Of a stretch of 64,000 bases of DNA, positions 1 to 8,617 are shown piece by piece; within the stretch, counting starts at the first letter, position 1; every line of letters begins with the position of its first letter. The translations under genes were made by a program, and so were the position numbers. The notes under the pieces were generated by a model, which saw only the letters and a program-made list of their open reading frames with translations, did not search any database and had not been told where the DNA came from. The stretch is taken from the NCBI RefSeq assembly GCF_016921195.1, contig NZ_JAFGYF010000001.1, positions 620,001 to 684,000 on the forward strand, written 5' to 3'. Source of the stretch: Cellulosimicrobium cellulans (GTDB lineage: Bacteria > Actinomycetota > Actinomycetes > Actinomycetales > Cellulomonadaceae).

Positions 1-759
1 CAGTGGGTCAAGGACCACGCCGACCCCACGCTGACGTTCCGGTGGTCGTGCAAGATGGCGGTCTGCGGGAGCTGCGGCGTCAGGGTCAACGGCCGCCCGG
101 TGCTCGGGTGCGAGACGTTCGTGCGCGGCTACCGCACGTCGGGCCTGGTCGTCGAGCCGCTCGCGCACGCCGACGTGCTGCGCGACCTCGTCGTCGACAC
201 CGACACGTTCCTCGGCAAGCTCGCCACCGTGCAGCCCTGGCTCGTGCCCGACGGCGCCACGCGCCTCCCGCTCGTCGACCCGCCCTCGGCCGGGGTCGGG
301 GCTGAAGCCGGCGCCGGGGCGGGGGCCGGCGCCGGGGGCGAGGTGGGCGAGGACGTCGACGGCCCGCCGGCGCCGGACGGCGGCGACGTGCTGCGGGCGG
401 TCGGGCCGACGTTGGGCTACCGGCAGACGCCCGGCGAGCTCGCCGCGTTCAAGGGCTTCGCCGAGTGCATCGACTGCATGCTCTGCTACGCGGCGTGCCC
501 ACAGCTCGACGTCGCGCCCGACTTCCTCGGCCCGGCCGTCGTCGCGACGGCACGCCGCTGGGACGAGGACTCGCGCGACGCGGGCGAGCTCGACCGCGCC
601 GACGTCCTCGACACCGAGTTCGGCGCCTGGCCGTGCATCCAGGTCGGCGCGTGCACGCAGGTCTGCCCCAAGGGTGTGGACCCGGCCCGCGCGCTCCGCG
701 ACGCCCAGCGCGTCGCGACGGACACGTGGGAAGCGCGCGAACGCCGTCGCGCGAGGTAG
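1..759 (+). CDS. sdhB: Succinate dehydrogenase/fumarate reductase iron-sulfur subunit (5' end missing)
   Basis: This subunit carries electrons from the flavoprotein to the membrane quinone site of complex II. The gene enters the window already open in frame 1, so its N-terminus and start lie upstream. Cysteines of the [2Fe-2S] ligand set are seen in SCKMAVCGSCG (about codons 16-26). A CIDCMLCYAACP motif (codons about 157-168) fits the [4Fe-4S] cluster, and CIQVGACTQVCPKG fits the [3Fe-4S] cluster region. An Ala/Gly-rich insert (AEAGAGAGAGAGGEVGEDVD, codons about 101-120) sits between the two cluster domains, where homologues usually have a short linker. The TAG stop (757-759) lies inside the first unit of a 21-bp repeat array. 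The flavoprotein and anchor genes are presumably upstream. Confidence 0.95.
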   Translation, partial: QWVKDHADPTLTFRWSCKMAVCGSCGVRVNGRPVLGCETFVRGYRTSGLVVEPLAHADVLRDLVVDTDTFLGKLATVQPWLVPDGATRLPLVDPPSAGVGAEAGAGAGAGAGGEVGEDVDGPPAPDGGDVLRAVGPTLGYRQTPGELAAFKGFAECIDCMLCYAACPQLDVAPDFLGPAVVATARRWDEDSRDAGELDRADVLDTEFGAWPCIQVGACTQVCPKGVDPARALRDAQRVATDTWEARERRRAR

Positions 760-854
760 AACTTCGGTACGCCGAGGTAGAACCCTGGTTCGCCGAGACA
801 GAACCCTGGTCATGACCACGGTTCTACCTCGCGCTACCAGGGTTCTACCCCGGC
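751..854. repeat. 21-bp repeat array A between convergent sdhB and pgm
   Basis: Three units read forward (751-770, 771-791, 792-812; core CGAGGTAGAACCCTGGT) and two read in reverse (about 815-853), with a 21-bp period. Each set is in the sense of the gene it follows. GGTAGAACCCTGGT at 776-789 is exactly complementary to 836-849. The inner copies (800-825) form a near-palindrome with one mismatch. The sdhB stop codon is part of the first unit. A bidirectional terminator or 3'-end structure is the simplest reading. Confidence 0.85.
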
Positions 855-861
855 GGGACGA

Positions 862-2556
862 TCAGCTGCCGAGAGCGGCGGAGACGACGTCCTTCGCCTC
901 GGCCTGGACCTGGGTCAGGTGCTCGGCGGAGACGAACGACTCGGCGTAGATCTTGTAGACGTTCTCCGTGCCCGACGGCCGGGCCGCGAACCACGCGTTC
1001 TCGGTCGTGACCTTGAGCCCGCCGATCGGGGCGTCGTTACCGGGCGCGTCGGTGAGCTTCGCGGTGATCGGCTCGCCCGCGAGCTCGGTCGCGGTGACCT
1101 GCTCGGGAGAGAGCTTGCCGAGCGTCGCCTTCTCCTCGAGCGTCGCGGGCGCGTCGACCCGGGCGTACCAGGACTCGCCGTACTTCTCGACGAGGTCGCG
1201 GTGGTGCTCGGACGGGGTGCGGCCCGTCGTCGCGATGATCTCCGACGCGAGCAGCGCGAGGAGCAGGCCGTCCTTGTCCGTGGACCAGACGCGGCCGTCC
1301 TTGCGCAGGAACGACGCCCCCGCGGACTCCTCGCCGCCGAACCCGACCGAACCGTCGAGCAGACCGGGCACGAACCACTTGAACCCGACGGGGACCTCGA
1401 CGAGCCGGCGACCGAGCCCGCCCGCGACCCGGTCGATGAGCGCGGACGACACGAGCGTCTTGCCGATCGCGGCGTCGTCGCGCCAGCCCTCGCGCGCGCC
1501 GCCGTAGAGGTACTGGATCGCGACGGCGAGGTAGTGGTTGGGGTTCATGAGCCCGGCGTCGGGCGTGACGATCCCGTGGCGGTCGGAGTCGGCGTCGTTG
1601 CCGGTCGCGACGTCGAACGGCGCGCCGCCCTCGGCGTCGCCGGACTCCCCGGTCATGCCCGAGACGAGGGACGCCATCGCGTACGGCGACGAGCAGTCCA
1701 TGCGGATCTTGCCGTCCCAGTCGAGCGTCATGAACGCCCACCGCGGGTCGACCCGCGGGTTGACGACCGTGAGGTCGAGCCCGTACCGCTCGCCGATCTC
1801 GCCCCAGTACTCGACCGACGCGCCGCCCAGCGGGTCGGCGCCGATCCGCACGCCGGAGTCGCGGATGGCGTCGAGGTCGAGGACGTTCGCCAGGTCGTCG
1901 ACGTACGTGGTGAGGAAGTCGTGCTTGTGCACGTGCTCGGACGTGAGCGCCTGGGTCAGCGGCACGCGCGGCACGCTGCCGACGCCGGTGCGCAGGATCT
2001 CGTTCGCGCGGTCCGCGATCCAGCCGGTCGCCTCGGACCCGGCGGGGCCGCCGTGCGGCGGGTTGTACTTGAAGCCGCCGTCGCGCGGGGGGTTGTGCGA
2101 CGGCGTGACGACGATCCCGTCCGCGAGGCCCGGGCCGGTGGTGCGGACGCCGTCGACCGTCGTCGCCTCGTTGTGCAGGAGGATCGACTGCGAGACGGCG
2201 GGCGTCGGGGTGAACGAGTCGCGCGCGTCGACGTACGTCTGGACGCCCGCCGCGACGAGCACCTCGAGCGCGGTCTGCCACGCGGGCAGCGACAGCGCGT
2301 GCGTGTCGCGCCCGATGAACAGCGGGCCGTCCGTGCCCTGCGAGCGCCGGTACTCGACGATCGCCGCGGTGATGGCGATGATGTGCGCCTCGTTGAACGC
2401 GTGGTCCAGGCTCGACCCCCGGTGGCCCGACGTGCCGAACACGACCTTCTGGGCCGGGTCGTCGACGTCGGGCGTGAGGTCGTAGTAGGCGCCGACCACG
2501 GCGTCGACGTCGATGAGGTCGCTGGGCTGGGCGGGCATGCCGGCGCGGGGATCCAT
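862..2556 (-). CDS. pgm: Alpha-D-glucose-specific phosphoglucomutase
   Basis: Interconverts glucose 1-phosphate and glucose 6-phosphate in glycogen, trehalose and cell-wall sugar metabolism; cytosolic. The 564-residue product is close to the usual ~546 of the E. coli Pgm type. The N-terminus ([15 protein letters not shown]) and the following [13 protein letters not shown] match that family. The phosphoserine loop is [13 protein letters not shown], with a metal-binding DADSDRHG further on. The ATG at 2556 is chosen because its N-terminus aligns with the family start. The gene is monocistronic, between repeat arrays A and B. Confidence 0.97.
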   Translation of the reverse strand: MDPRAGMPAQPSDLIDVDAVVGAYYDLTPDVDDPAQKVVFGTSGHRGSSLDHAFNEAHIIAITAAIVEYRRSQGTDGPLFIGRDTHALSLPAWQTALEVLVAAGVQTYVDARDSFTPTPAVSQSILLHNEATTVDGVRTTGPGLADGIVVTPSHNPPRDGGFKYNPPHGGPAGSEATGWIADRANEILRTGVGSVPRVPLTQALTSEHVHKHDFLTTYVDDLANVLDLDAIRDSGVRIGADPLGGASVEYWGEIGERYGLDLTVVNPRVDPRWAFMTLDWDGKIRMDCSSPYAMASLVSGMTGESGDAEGGAPFDVATGNDADSDRHGIVTPDAGLMNPNHYLAVAIQYLYGGAREGWRDDAAIGKTLVSSALIDRVAGGLGRRLVEVPVGFKWFVPGLLDGSVGFGGEESAGASFLRKDGRVWSTDKDGLLLALLASEIIATTGRTPSEHHRDLVEKYGESWYARVDAPATLEEKATLGKLSPEQVTATELAGEPITAKLTDAPGNDAPIGGLKVTTENAWFAARPSGTENVYKIYAESFVSAEHLTQVQAEAKDVVSAALGS

Positions 2557-2606
2557 GGGTCGATCCTGCCAGGGGTGGCGGTTGCGCGTCAGCCGTTACC
2601 ACGCCC

Positions 2607-2690
2607 GACCAGCGTTCTACCTCGATCGACCAGGGTTCTATTTCGACCGACCAGGGTTCTACCTCGCGCGATCGGGGCTCTACCTCGGCT
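2607..2690 (-). repeat. 21-bp repeat array B downstream of a TetR gene
   Basis: Four head-to-tail units on the minus strand (2607-2627, 2628-2648, 2649-2669, 2670-2690) have an exact 21-bp period. All point in the direction of the TetR gene they follow. No opposite-facing copies are present, and the next gene (pgm) runs the same way. The first unit read by the TetR transcript contains that gene's TAG stop codon (2682-2680). Confidence 0.85.
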
Positions 2691-3612
2691 CGGCGGCGTT
2701 CGCGCGGTCGATCGCCATCTCGACGGCGTCGAGCAGGCGGTCGAGGCTCGCGTCGAACGGGCCCTGGGGGGCGTCGAAACCGCCCGCGACGTAGACGCGC
2801 GTCATGACGGGGTAGCGCTCGACGTCGAACCAGTCCTCCCAGAAGCTGCCGAGCGTCGTCCAGTACTCGTCGTTGCCCACGCCGGTCGCGTCGCGCTCGG
2901 TCCGCTCGGCGATCGTGGCGCGCGCGAGGCCCTGGACGTAGTTGTCGACGAGGCCGAGGGTGTCGACGACCTGGAGCTCGGAGAGGCCCGTGTCGACGAT
3001 CGTCCGCAGCCCGGCCTCCTGGGCGTCGAGCACGTGGGGCGCGAGCGGGGCGCGCCACATGTTGGTCTGCAGGATCCACGGGTGGCGCAGGTAGAGGTTC
3101 CACAGCTCGTGCGCGTACTGCGCGAGCGCGGGCCGCCACGGCGCGCCGGCCTCGGGCAGGTCGAGCTCGGCGTACGCGCGGTCGATCATGAGGTCGACGA
3201 GCTCGGTGCGGCCGGGCACGTACGTGTAGAGCGACATCGCGCCGACGCCGAGCTCCGTCGCGACGCGCCGCATGGAGAGCGCGTCGAGGCCGCCCTCCTG
3301 CGCGACGGCGATCCCGGCGTTGACGACGTCGTCGAGCGTGAGCCGCGGCTTGCGCCCCCGCGTCGCGGGCGCGGGCGGGTCCCAGAGGAGGGCGAGGCGC
3401 CGGGTGATCTCCGGCGTGCGGACGACCTCCGTGAACTGGGCCCGCGCGTGCTCGGCGGCCTGCACGGCGGAGGCGACCCCGGCGTCCGCGGCCGCGACGA
3501 CGCCGCGCGGGCGCTGCTCCGACTCCTCCTGCTCCGGGGTCGCGGGCGAGGGCTGCGGGGAGCCCGACGGCGCGCGGTCGCCGTCGCGCTCGTCGGTGCG
3601 GTCGGTCGTCAC
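2680..3612 (-). CDS. TetR-family regulator, divergent from an ABC exporter
   Basis: Probable repressor of the adjacent DrrAB-like exporter. From the chosen start the product is 310 residues. It has an acidic, disordered N-terminal extension of about 90 residues, then the helix-turn-helix (residues about 90-140, including LDALSMRRVATELGVGAMSL), then a ligand domain resembling the TetR_C (tetracycline-repressor type) family. The GTG at 3612 is chosen because a GGGGAGG ribosome site lies 7 nt upstream. A longer reading from 3690 has no such site and would overlap the promoter region. The stop codon is inside repeat array B. The ligand is unknown. Confidence 0.85.
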   Translation of the reverse strand: MTTDRTDERDGDRAPSGSPQPSPATPEQEESEQRPRGVVAAADAGVASAVQAAEHARAQFTEVVRTPEITRRLALLWDPPAPATRGRKPRLTLDDVVNAGIAVAQEGGLDALSMRRVATELGVGAMSLYTYVPGRTELVDLMIDRAYAELDLPEAGAPWRPALAQYAHELWNLYLRHPWILQTNMWRAPLAPHVLDAQEAGLRTIVDTGLSELQVVDTLGLVDNYVQGLARATIAERTERDATGVGNDEYWTTLGSFWEDWFDVERYPVMTRVYVAGGFDAPQGPFDASLDRLLDAVEMAIDRANAAEPR

Positions 3613-3744
3613 GTGCGTATCCTCCCCGACTTCGGTCGTGCCCCGCCCGGACGACCCCGGCGGGACAAAGGCTTGCCTCTTCCCGTACACCGTATGCTAA
3701 CGTGGGTCGTCAATTTCGGTACGGCGTACGAAAGGGTGGCTCCG
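3613..3744. promoter_or_regulatory. Divergent promoter region with a TetR-type operator
   Basis: The region separates the TetR gene from the ABC exporter. A 20-bp inverted repeat TTTCGGTACGGCGTACGAAA (3714-3733) lies just before the exporter start; its arms are TTTCG-TAC and GTA-GAAA with one asymmetric base each side. A related GTAC/GTAT-containing stretch is at 3684-3702. The position fits an autoregulatory operator that also controls the exporter. This is an inference. Confidence 0.6.
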
Positions 3745-4767
3745 GTGATCCGAGCCCGTGGCCTGACCAAGACCTTCTACCGCAAGAAAGAGACCGTCGA
3801 GGCCGTCAAGGGCATCGACGTCGACGTCCGTGGGGGCGAGCTCGTCGCGTTCCTCGGCCCCAACGGGGCCGGCAAGTCCACGACGTTGAGGATGCTCACG
3901 AGCCTCCTCGAACCGACCGCCGGGACCGCGGAGGTCGCCGGCTACGACGTCGCGCGGCACCCCGCGCACGTGCGCTCGCGCATCGGCTTCATCGGGCAGG
4001 GCAACGGGGGCGGGTACTCCTACCGCGTGCTCGACGAGCTGCACAACCAGGGCCGTTTCTACGGCCTGCCGCCCGGCGAGTACACGCAGCGGGCCGCCGA
4101 CCTGCTCGCCGCGCTCGACCTCGGCGGGCTCGAGAAGCGCGCCGTGCAGTCGCTCTCCGGCGGCCAGCGGCGCCGGCTCGACGTCGCGCTCGGGCTCATG
4201 AACCACCCGCCGCTGCTCTTCCTCGACGAGCCGACGACGGGACTCGACCCCCACGCGCGCGCCAACCTCTGGGAGCACATCGCCGCGATGCGCGAGCGGT
4301 ACGGCATGACGATCGTGCTCACCACGCACTACCTCGATGAGGCCGACAGCATGGCCGAGCGCGTCGTCGTCATCGACCACGGCGAGATCATCGCCGACGC
4401 CACGCCGGACGCGCTCAAGCGCGACCACGCCGACGACGTCATCACGCTCGCGGTGGTCCCCGCGGCCGGCGGTGGCAACCTGTCGGGCGGAGCCTCGGGC
4501 GAGGGGTCGGGCGCGGTGCCCGACGTCGTCGGCCGCGTCCGCGCGTCCCTCGCCGAGGACGTGGGCCAGGTCGAGACCGCGAGCGGCGCCGACGGCGTCG
4601 TGACCGTCCGCATCTCGACGACCCACGGCGCCGACCGGCTGCCCGAGGCCATCGAGGCGCTGCGCGTCGGCGGCCTGGTGGTGCGCTCGGCCGAGCTCAA
4701 GCAGGCGAGCCTCGACGACGTGTTCCTCAACCTCACCGGGCGCAGCCTGCGAGAGGAGGCAGCATGA
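3745..4767 (+). CDS. ABC transporter ATP-binding protein, DrrA type
   Basis: Nucleotide-binding subunit of an ABC-2 exporter, probably for a drug or other hydrophobic compound. It shows Walker A GPNGAGKST, the signature LSGGQRRRLDVALG, Walker B LLFLDEPTTGLDP and the H-loop TTHYLDEAD. A C-terminal extension of about 80 residues resembles DUF4162 of daunorubicin-type exporters. The GTG at 3745 is preferred because AAAGGG lies 8 nt upstream; a GTG at 3736 would be too close to it. The product is 340 residues. The gene overlaps the permease gene by 4 nt (ATGA), so the two are translationally coupled. Confidence 0.93.
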   Translation: MIRARGLTKTFYRKKETVEAVKGIDVDVRGGELVAFLGPNGAGKSTTLRMLTSLLEPTAGTAEVAGYDVARHPAHVRSRIGFIGQGNGGGYSYRVLDELHNQGRFYGLPPGEYTQRAADLLAALDLGGLEKRAVQSLSGGQRRRLDVALGLMNHPPLLFLDEPTTGLDPHARANLWEHIAAMRERYGMTIVLTTHYLDEADSMAERVVVIDHGEIIADATPDALKRDHADDVITLAVVPAAGGGNLSGGASGEGSGAVPDVVGRVRASLAEDVGQVETASGADGVVTVRISTTHGADRLPEAIEALRVGGLVVRSAELKQASLDDVFLNLTGRSLREEAA

Positions 4768-5624
4768 GCACGCGCACCGACCTCCCGTCGCCGGCGAGCC
4801 GGACGACGCCCGGCGGCGACGCCCTCCTGCGGACCGGGGCCGCAAAGTTCCTCGCCGACACCTGGGCCGTCTTCACGCGCGAGATCCTGCTCGTGCTGCG
4901 CGACCCGTTCACGCTGATCTTCTCGTTGCTGCAGCCGCTGATCTTCCTCGGGCTGTTCGGCCCGCTCCTCACCGGAGCCGTCGGCGGGTTCGGGGGCGGG
5001 GCGCCCGGTGGCGGCGGGTCCACCGCGGAGACGCTGCAGTGGTTCGTGCCCGGCGTGATCGTCATGATCTCGCTGTTCGGCACGTCCATGAGCGGGTCCA
5101 ACCTGCTCTACGAGATGATGACCGGCTCCTACGAGCGCGTCCTCGCGACACCGCTCGACCGCTCGGCGATCCTCGTGGGCCGCTCGCTCAAGGAGTTCGC
5201 GCCGCTCGTCGTGCAGGGCCTGCTCATCGCGCTCGTCTGCGTCCCGTTCGGGTTCACGCTCTACCCGCTGCACCTGCTCGTCGGCCTGCTGCTTCTCGGT
5301 CTGTTCGGCATCGGCGTCGGCGCGCTGTCCATCGCGCTCGCGCTCGCCGCGAAGAACCGCGAGTGGCTGTTCTGGGGCGTGCAGCAGTCGCTGCTGTTCC
5401 CCCTTCTCATCCTGTCCGGCATGATGCTGCCGCTCGAGGCCGGGCCGGCGTGGATGCGCACGGCGGCGCTGTTCAACCCGCTCACCTACATCGTGGACGC
5501 CGAGCGCGCGCTGCTCGCCGGGTCGTTCGCGGACACCGACGTGCTGTGGGGCTTCGTCGCCGCCGCGGTGACGTGCGTCGTCGGCCTGTGGGTCGGCATC
5601 CGCCGCACCCGCAAGACCGTCTGA
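4764..5624 (+). CDS. ABC-2 type exporter permease, DrrB type
   Basis: Membrane subunit of the exporter. The 286-residue protein has about six hydrophobic segments: one near residue 55 (FTLIFSLLQPLIFLGLFGPL), a run at about 95-210, and a final one near the C-terminus before the basic tail GIRRTRKTV. FNPLTYIVDAERALLAG near the end is typical of ABC-2 permeases of the DrrB/NodJ group. The start ATG overlaps the stop of the ATPase gene. Repeat array C begins about 7 bp after the TGA. The substrate cannot be told from sequence; TetR control suggests a toxic compound. Confidence 0.92.
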   Translation: MSTRTDLPSPASRTTPGGDALLRTGAAKFLADTWAVFTREILLVLRDPFTLIFSLLQPLIFLGLFGPLLTGAVGGFGGGAPGGGGSTAETLQWFVPGVIVMISLFGTSMSGSNLLYEMMTGSYERVLATPLDRSAILVGRSLKEFAPLVVQGLLIALVCVPFGFTLYPLHLLVGLLLLGLFGIGVGALSIALALAAKNREWLFWGVQQSLLFPLLILSGMMLPLEAGPAWMRTAALFNPLTYIVDAERALLAGSFADTDVLWGFVAAAVTCVVGLWVGIRRTRKTV

Positions 5625-5630
5625 CCAGAA

Positions 5631-5759
5631 CCCGAGGTAGGGGCCCCGGTAGCTCGAGGTAGAGGCCCGGTCCGTGACCCCGCGTCCATCTCGGCCTACC
5701 ACGCCTCTACCTCGAGCTACCGGGCCTCTACCTCGGTGGACCGGAGCTCTATCGCGGCA
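5631..5759. repeat. 21-bp repeat array C between convergent exporter and nrdG
   Basis: Two forward units (5631-5651, 5652-5673) face four reverse units (5676-5696, 5697-5717, 5718-5738, 5739-5759). Here the core is changed to GAGGTAGAGGCCCGGT, and the facing copy at 5719-5735 carries the matching change (ACCGGGCCTCTACCTCG). A 17-bp stem is therefore kept. The last codons of nrdG run through two of the reverse units. Confidence 0.85.
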
Positions 5760-6313
5760 GGTGGATGCCAGGGGACCGCGCGGCTCGACGCGAGGGAGGC
5801 CCGCGCGTCGAGCACGCGCTGGTTGGTGCTGCCGCGGAACGCGAGCGTGAGGTCGCGGCGCGCGAGCTCGAACCGGCCGTCGACCAGCACGTCGACCTCG
5901 GCGAGCAGCGCGCGCTGGTCCGCGGTCCCCGCGCGCAGCTCCTCCAGGGTGTAGCCCGTCCAGCACCACACGTCCCGGCGGTCGCCGAGCTCGGCGCGCA
6001 GCCGACGCACGAGGCGCAGGCACACGCCCGTGTTGAGGAACGGCTCGCCGCCGAGCAGGGACAGGCCCTGCACGGCGGGGTGCGCGAGGTCGGCGAGGAC
6101 GCGGTCCTCCAGGGTGTCGTCGTACGGGCGCCCGTAGCGGAAGCTCCACGCGGCCTCGTTGAAGCAGCCCTCGCACGCGAACAGGCACCCGCTCACGTAC
6201 AGCGAGCAGCGCACGCCCTCGCCGTCCACCATGACGAACGGCTTGTAGTCCGCGACGTACCCCCGGCTGACGCGGTCCGAGCGCCAGCCGGGGCCGGGGG
6301 TGCGCGTGGTCAC
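5717..6313 (-). CDS. nrdG: Anaerobic ribonucleotide reductase activating enzyme
   Basis: Radical-SAM enzyme that makes the glycyl radical on NrdD. The cluster motif C-x3-C-x2-C is present (C43, C47, C50 in CLFACEGC), followed by the SAM-binding LLGGEPF and WCWTGYTLEEL. The product is 198 residues from GTG at 6313; that start overlaps the nrdD stop by 4 nt (GTGA), so the pair is an operon. The family-like sequence ends around AVPWHPP. The last dozen residues (IELRSTEVEAR) are encoded by 21-bp repeat units, so the repeat appears to have been added to the C-terminus. Confidence 0.95.
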   Translation of the reverse strand: MTTRTPGPGWRSDRVSRGYVADYKPFVMVDGEGVRCSLYVSGCLFACEGCFNEAAWSFRYGRPYDDTLEDRVLADLAHPAVQGLSLLGGEPFLNTGVCLRLVRRLRAELGDRRDVWCWTGYTLEELRAGTADQRALLAEVDVLVDGRFELARRDLTLAFRGSTNQRVLDARASLASSRAVPWHPPAAIELRSTEVEAR

Positions 6314-8508
6314 GCCGACGCCGGGTCCGCCAGGTGCTTGACCCGCGCGGAGATCTCCGCGTGGCGGCCGTGCACCATGGGGCGCTGCTGCGGGTTGCCG
6401 AGGTATCCGCACGTGCGCTTCACGACGTCGCACGTGCGCGGGTCGGCGTTGCCGCACGAGGGGCACGCGAAGCCGCGCGCGGTCGGGTCGAAGTCGCCCG
6501 TGAACCCGCACGCGTAGCAGCGGTCGATGGGCGTGTTCGTGCCGAGGTAGCCCACGCGGTCGTACGCGTAGTCCCACACGGCCTCCAGCGCCTTCGGGTT
6601 CTGCTGGAGCACCGGGTACTCGCAGTAGTGGATGAAACCGCCCGACGTGTACCGCGCGTACTCGGCCTCGAAGTCGAGCTTCTCGAACGGCGTCGGGCTC
6701 TTGCGGACGTCGTAGTGGAAGCTGTTCGTGTAGTAGTCCTTGTCGGTGATGTCGGGCACCGCGCCGAACCGCTCCCGGTCGAGGCGGCAGAACCGGTCGG
6801 TCAGGCTCTCGCTCGGCGTCGCGTAGACGCTGATCCGGTAGCCGAGCCGCGCCGTCCACCCGGCGGCGTGCGCGTGCAGGGACCGCAGCACGTCGAGCGT
6901 GAGCTCCTTGGCCCGCGGGTCGTGCTCCCAGGCGCCGCCGTAGAACGCGGCGGCGACCTCGTACAGCCCGATGTACCCGAGCGACACCGTGGCGCGGCCG
7001 TCGCGGAAGAGCCGGTCGACGTCGTCGCCGGGAGCGAGGCGCTCCCCGAACGCCCCGTGGACGTAGAGGATCGGCGCGTTGCCCGGCGTCGCCTCCTTGC
7101 AGCGCTCGATGCGGAGGACGAGCGCGTCGTGCACGGTCTCCAGGCGCTCGTCGAGCAGGCGCCAGAACGCGTCGGGGTCGCCGTCCGCCTCGAGCGCGAT
7201 GCGCGGGAGGTTGAGCGTCACGACGCCGAGGTTCATGCGCCCCTCCGAGACGTCCCGGCCGTGCTCGTCCTGCCAGCCCTGGAGGAACGACCGGCACCCC
7301 ATGGGCACCTTGAACGACCCGGTGAGCTCGACGATCTTGTCGTACGACAGCACGTCCGGGTACATGCGCTTCGTCGCGCACTCGACCGCGAGCTGCTTGA
7401 GGTCGTGGTTGGGGTCGCCGGGGTCGAGGTTCACGCCGCGGCGCAGCGTGAAGATGAGCTTGGGGAAGATCGCGGTGCGGCCCTCGCTGCCGAGACCTCG
7501 GATGCGGATCTGGAGGATCGCGCGCTGGATCTCGCGCTCCAGCCAGCCCGTGCCGAGCCCGAACCCGACCGACGTGAACGGCGTCTGCCCGTTCGACGTG
7601 AACAGGGTGTTGATCTCGTACTCCAGCGACTGCATCGCGTCGTAGATGTCCTTGCGCGTCTTCTCCCGCGCGTACTCCTCGTGCGCGGACTCGTCGGCGA
7701 TCCACCGGCGCGCGTCCGCGCGGTGCTTCTCCAGGTTGCGCTCGGCGTAGGGGGCGAGGAGCTCGTCGATGCGGTTGACCGAGCACCCGCCGTACTGGCT
7801 GGAGGACACGTTCGCGATGATCTGGCTGATCTGCGCCGTCGCGGTCTGGATCGAGCGGGGCGGCTCCACCTGCGCGTTCCCGATCCGGAAGCCGCTCGAC
7901 AGCATCGACCGGAAGTCGATGAGGCAGCAGTTCGTCATGGGCGCGTACGGGTGGTAGTCGAGGTCGTGGTAGTGCAGGTCGCCCTTCTGGTGCGCGTTCG
8001 CGACGTGCGGCGGCAGCATCCGCAGCCCGATCGCCTTGCCCACGGTCCCGGCCGTGAGGTCGCGCTGGGTGTTGAAGACCTCGCTGTCCTTGTTCGCGTT
8101 CTCGTTGACGACCGTCGAGTCCTTGTCGAGCAGCCGCACGATCGAGTGGTTGAGGTCCGTCGCGCGGCTGCGTGCGAAGTCGCGCTGCACGCGGTAGTCG
8201 ATGTAGGCGCGCGCGACGTCGTACTCGTGCGACTCGAGGAGCACGTGCTCGACGACGCCCTGGATCTCGTAGATCTTCACGGTCGCGTCGAACCGCGCCG
8301 CGATCTCCGCGTCGACCCGGTCGACGACCTCCGCCACTCGGCGGCGGTGCGTCGCCGTGAGGTCGCCGTGCACCTCCGCGAACGCCTTCGTCACGGCGGC
8401 GCGGATGCGGGCGTCGTCGAACGGCCGTCGGCGGCCGTCGCGCTTGAGGACCTCCAGCGTGGCGGTCGTGCGGTGCGGTGCTGCCTGGTCGAGCTCGATG
8501 GCGGTCAT
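6310..8508 (-). CDS. nrdD: Anaerobic ribonucleoside-triphosphate reductase, class III
   Basis: Reduces NTPs to dNTPs without oxygen, using a glycyl radical. The 732-residue protein has an N-terminal ATP-cone (residues about 15-110). The catalytic barrel includes NCCLID and GNAPILYVHG, a C-terminal zinc site (CYACGF...CPSCG) follows, and the radical loop RTCGYLG has its glycine at 701. The ATG at 8508 has GAGGGGAC upstream. The gene leads the nrdDG operon, and two NrdR boxes lie about 60-110 bp upstream. Its presence indicates a capacity for anaerobic growth. Confidence 0.97.
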   Translation of the reverse strand: MTAIELDQAAPHRTTATLEVLKRDGRRRPFDDARIRAAVTKAFAEVHGDLTATHRRRVAEVVDRVDAEIAARFDATVKIYEIQGVVEHVLLESHEYDVARAYIDYRVQRDFARSRATDLNHSIVRLLDKDSTVVNENANKDSEVFNTQRDLTAGTVGKAIGLRMLPPHVANAHQKGDLHYHDLDYHPYAPMTNCCLIDFRSMLSSGFRIGNAQVEPPRSIQTATAQISQIIANVSSSQYGGCSVNRIDELLAPYAERNLEKHRADARRWIADESAHEEYAREKTRKDIYDAMQSLEYEINTLFTSNGQTPFTSVGFGLGTGWLEREIQRAILQIRIRGLGSEGRTAIFPKLIFTLRRGVNLDPGDPNHDLKQLAVECATKRMYPDVLSYDKIVELTGSFKVPMGCRSFLQGWQDEHGRDVSEGRMNLGVVTLNLPRIALEADGDPDAFWRLLDERLETVHDALVLRIERCKEATPGNAPILYVHGAFGERLAPGDDVDRLFRDGRATVSLGYIGLYEVAAAFYGGAWEHDPRAKELTLDVLRSLHAHAAGWTARLGYRISVYATPSESLTDRFCRLDRERFGAVPDITDKDYYTNSFHYDVRKSPTPFEKLDFEAEYARYTSGGFIHYCEYPVLQQNPKALEAVWDYAYDRVGYLGTNTPIDRCYACGFTGDFDPTARGFACPSCGNADPRTCDVVKRTCGYLGNPQQRPMVHGRHAEISARVKHLADPASA

Positions 8509-8569
8509 CGCTCGTCCCCTCTGCCCACCGGGTTCTCGCCGGCGCGCAGGGGTTGCGCGACGGACCGTA

Positions 8570-8617
8570 CCCCAACATGTGGGGTGTGAATCACGGCTGC
8601 GCCACCATATCTAGTCC
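8570..8617. promoter_or_regulatory. Tandem NrdR boxes upstream of nrdDG
   Basis: Two 16-bp sites fit the C-x-A-x-A-T-x-T-x-G core of NrdR boxes: CCCCAACATGTGGGGT (8570-8585) and CCACCATATCTAGTCC (8602-8617). They are offset by exactly 32 bp, the spacing typical of NrdR operators (about three helical turns). NrdR is the ATP/dATP-sensing repressor of ribonucleotide reductase genes, so nrdDG is probably under it. The nrdR gene is not in the window. Confidence 0.85.

Noticed and set aside
2607-2690. Possible CRISPR array
   Set aside because: The 21-bp units are directly adjacent with no unique spacers, occur in facing orientations at several loci, and no cas genes are present.
3613-3690. N-terminal extension of the TetR gene to 3690
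   Set aside because: The longer frame lacks a ribosome site and would overlap the promoter region, whereas GTG 3612 has GGGGAGG at good spacing.
919-4767. Very long open frame spanning pgm, the TetR gene and the exporter ATPase
   Set aside because: Only its end (from 3745) is a real gene. The rest is antisense to pgm and TetR with Arg/Gly-rich, motif-free translation, a common artefact at this GC content.
6334-8589. Long plus-strand frame opposite nrdD
   Set aside because: It is the shadow of nrdD, whose catalytic motifs are all present in the minus-strand reading.
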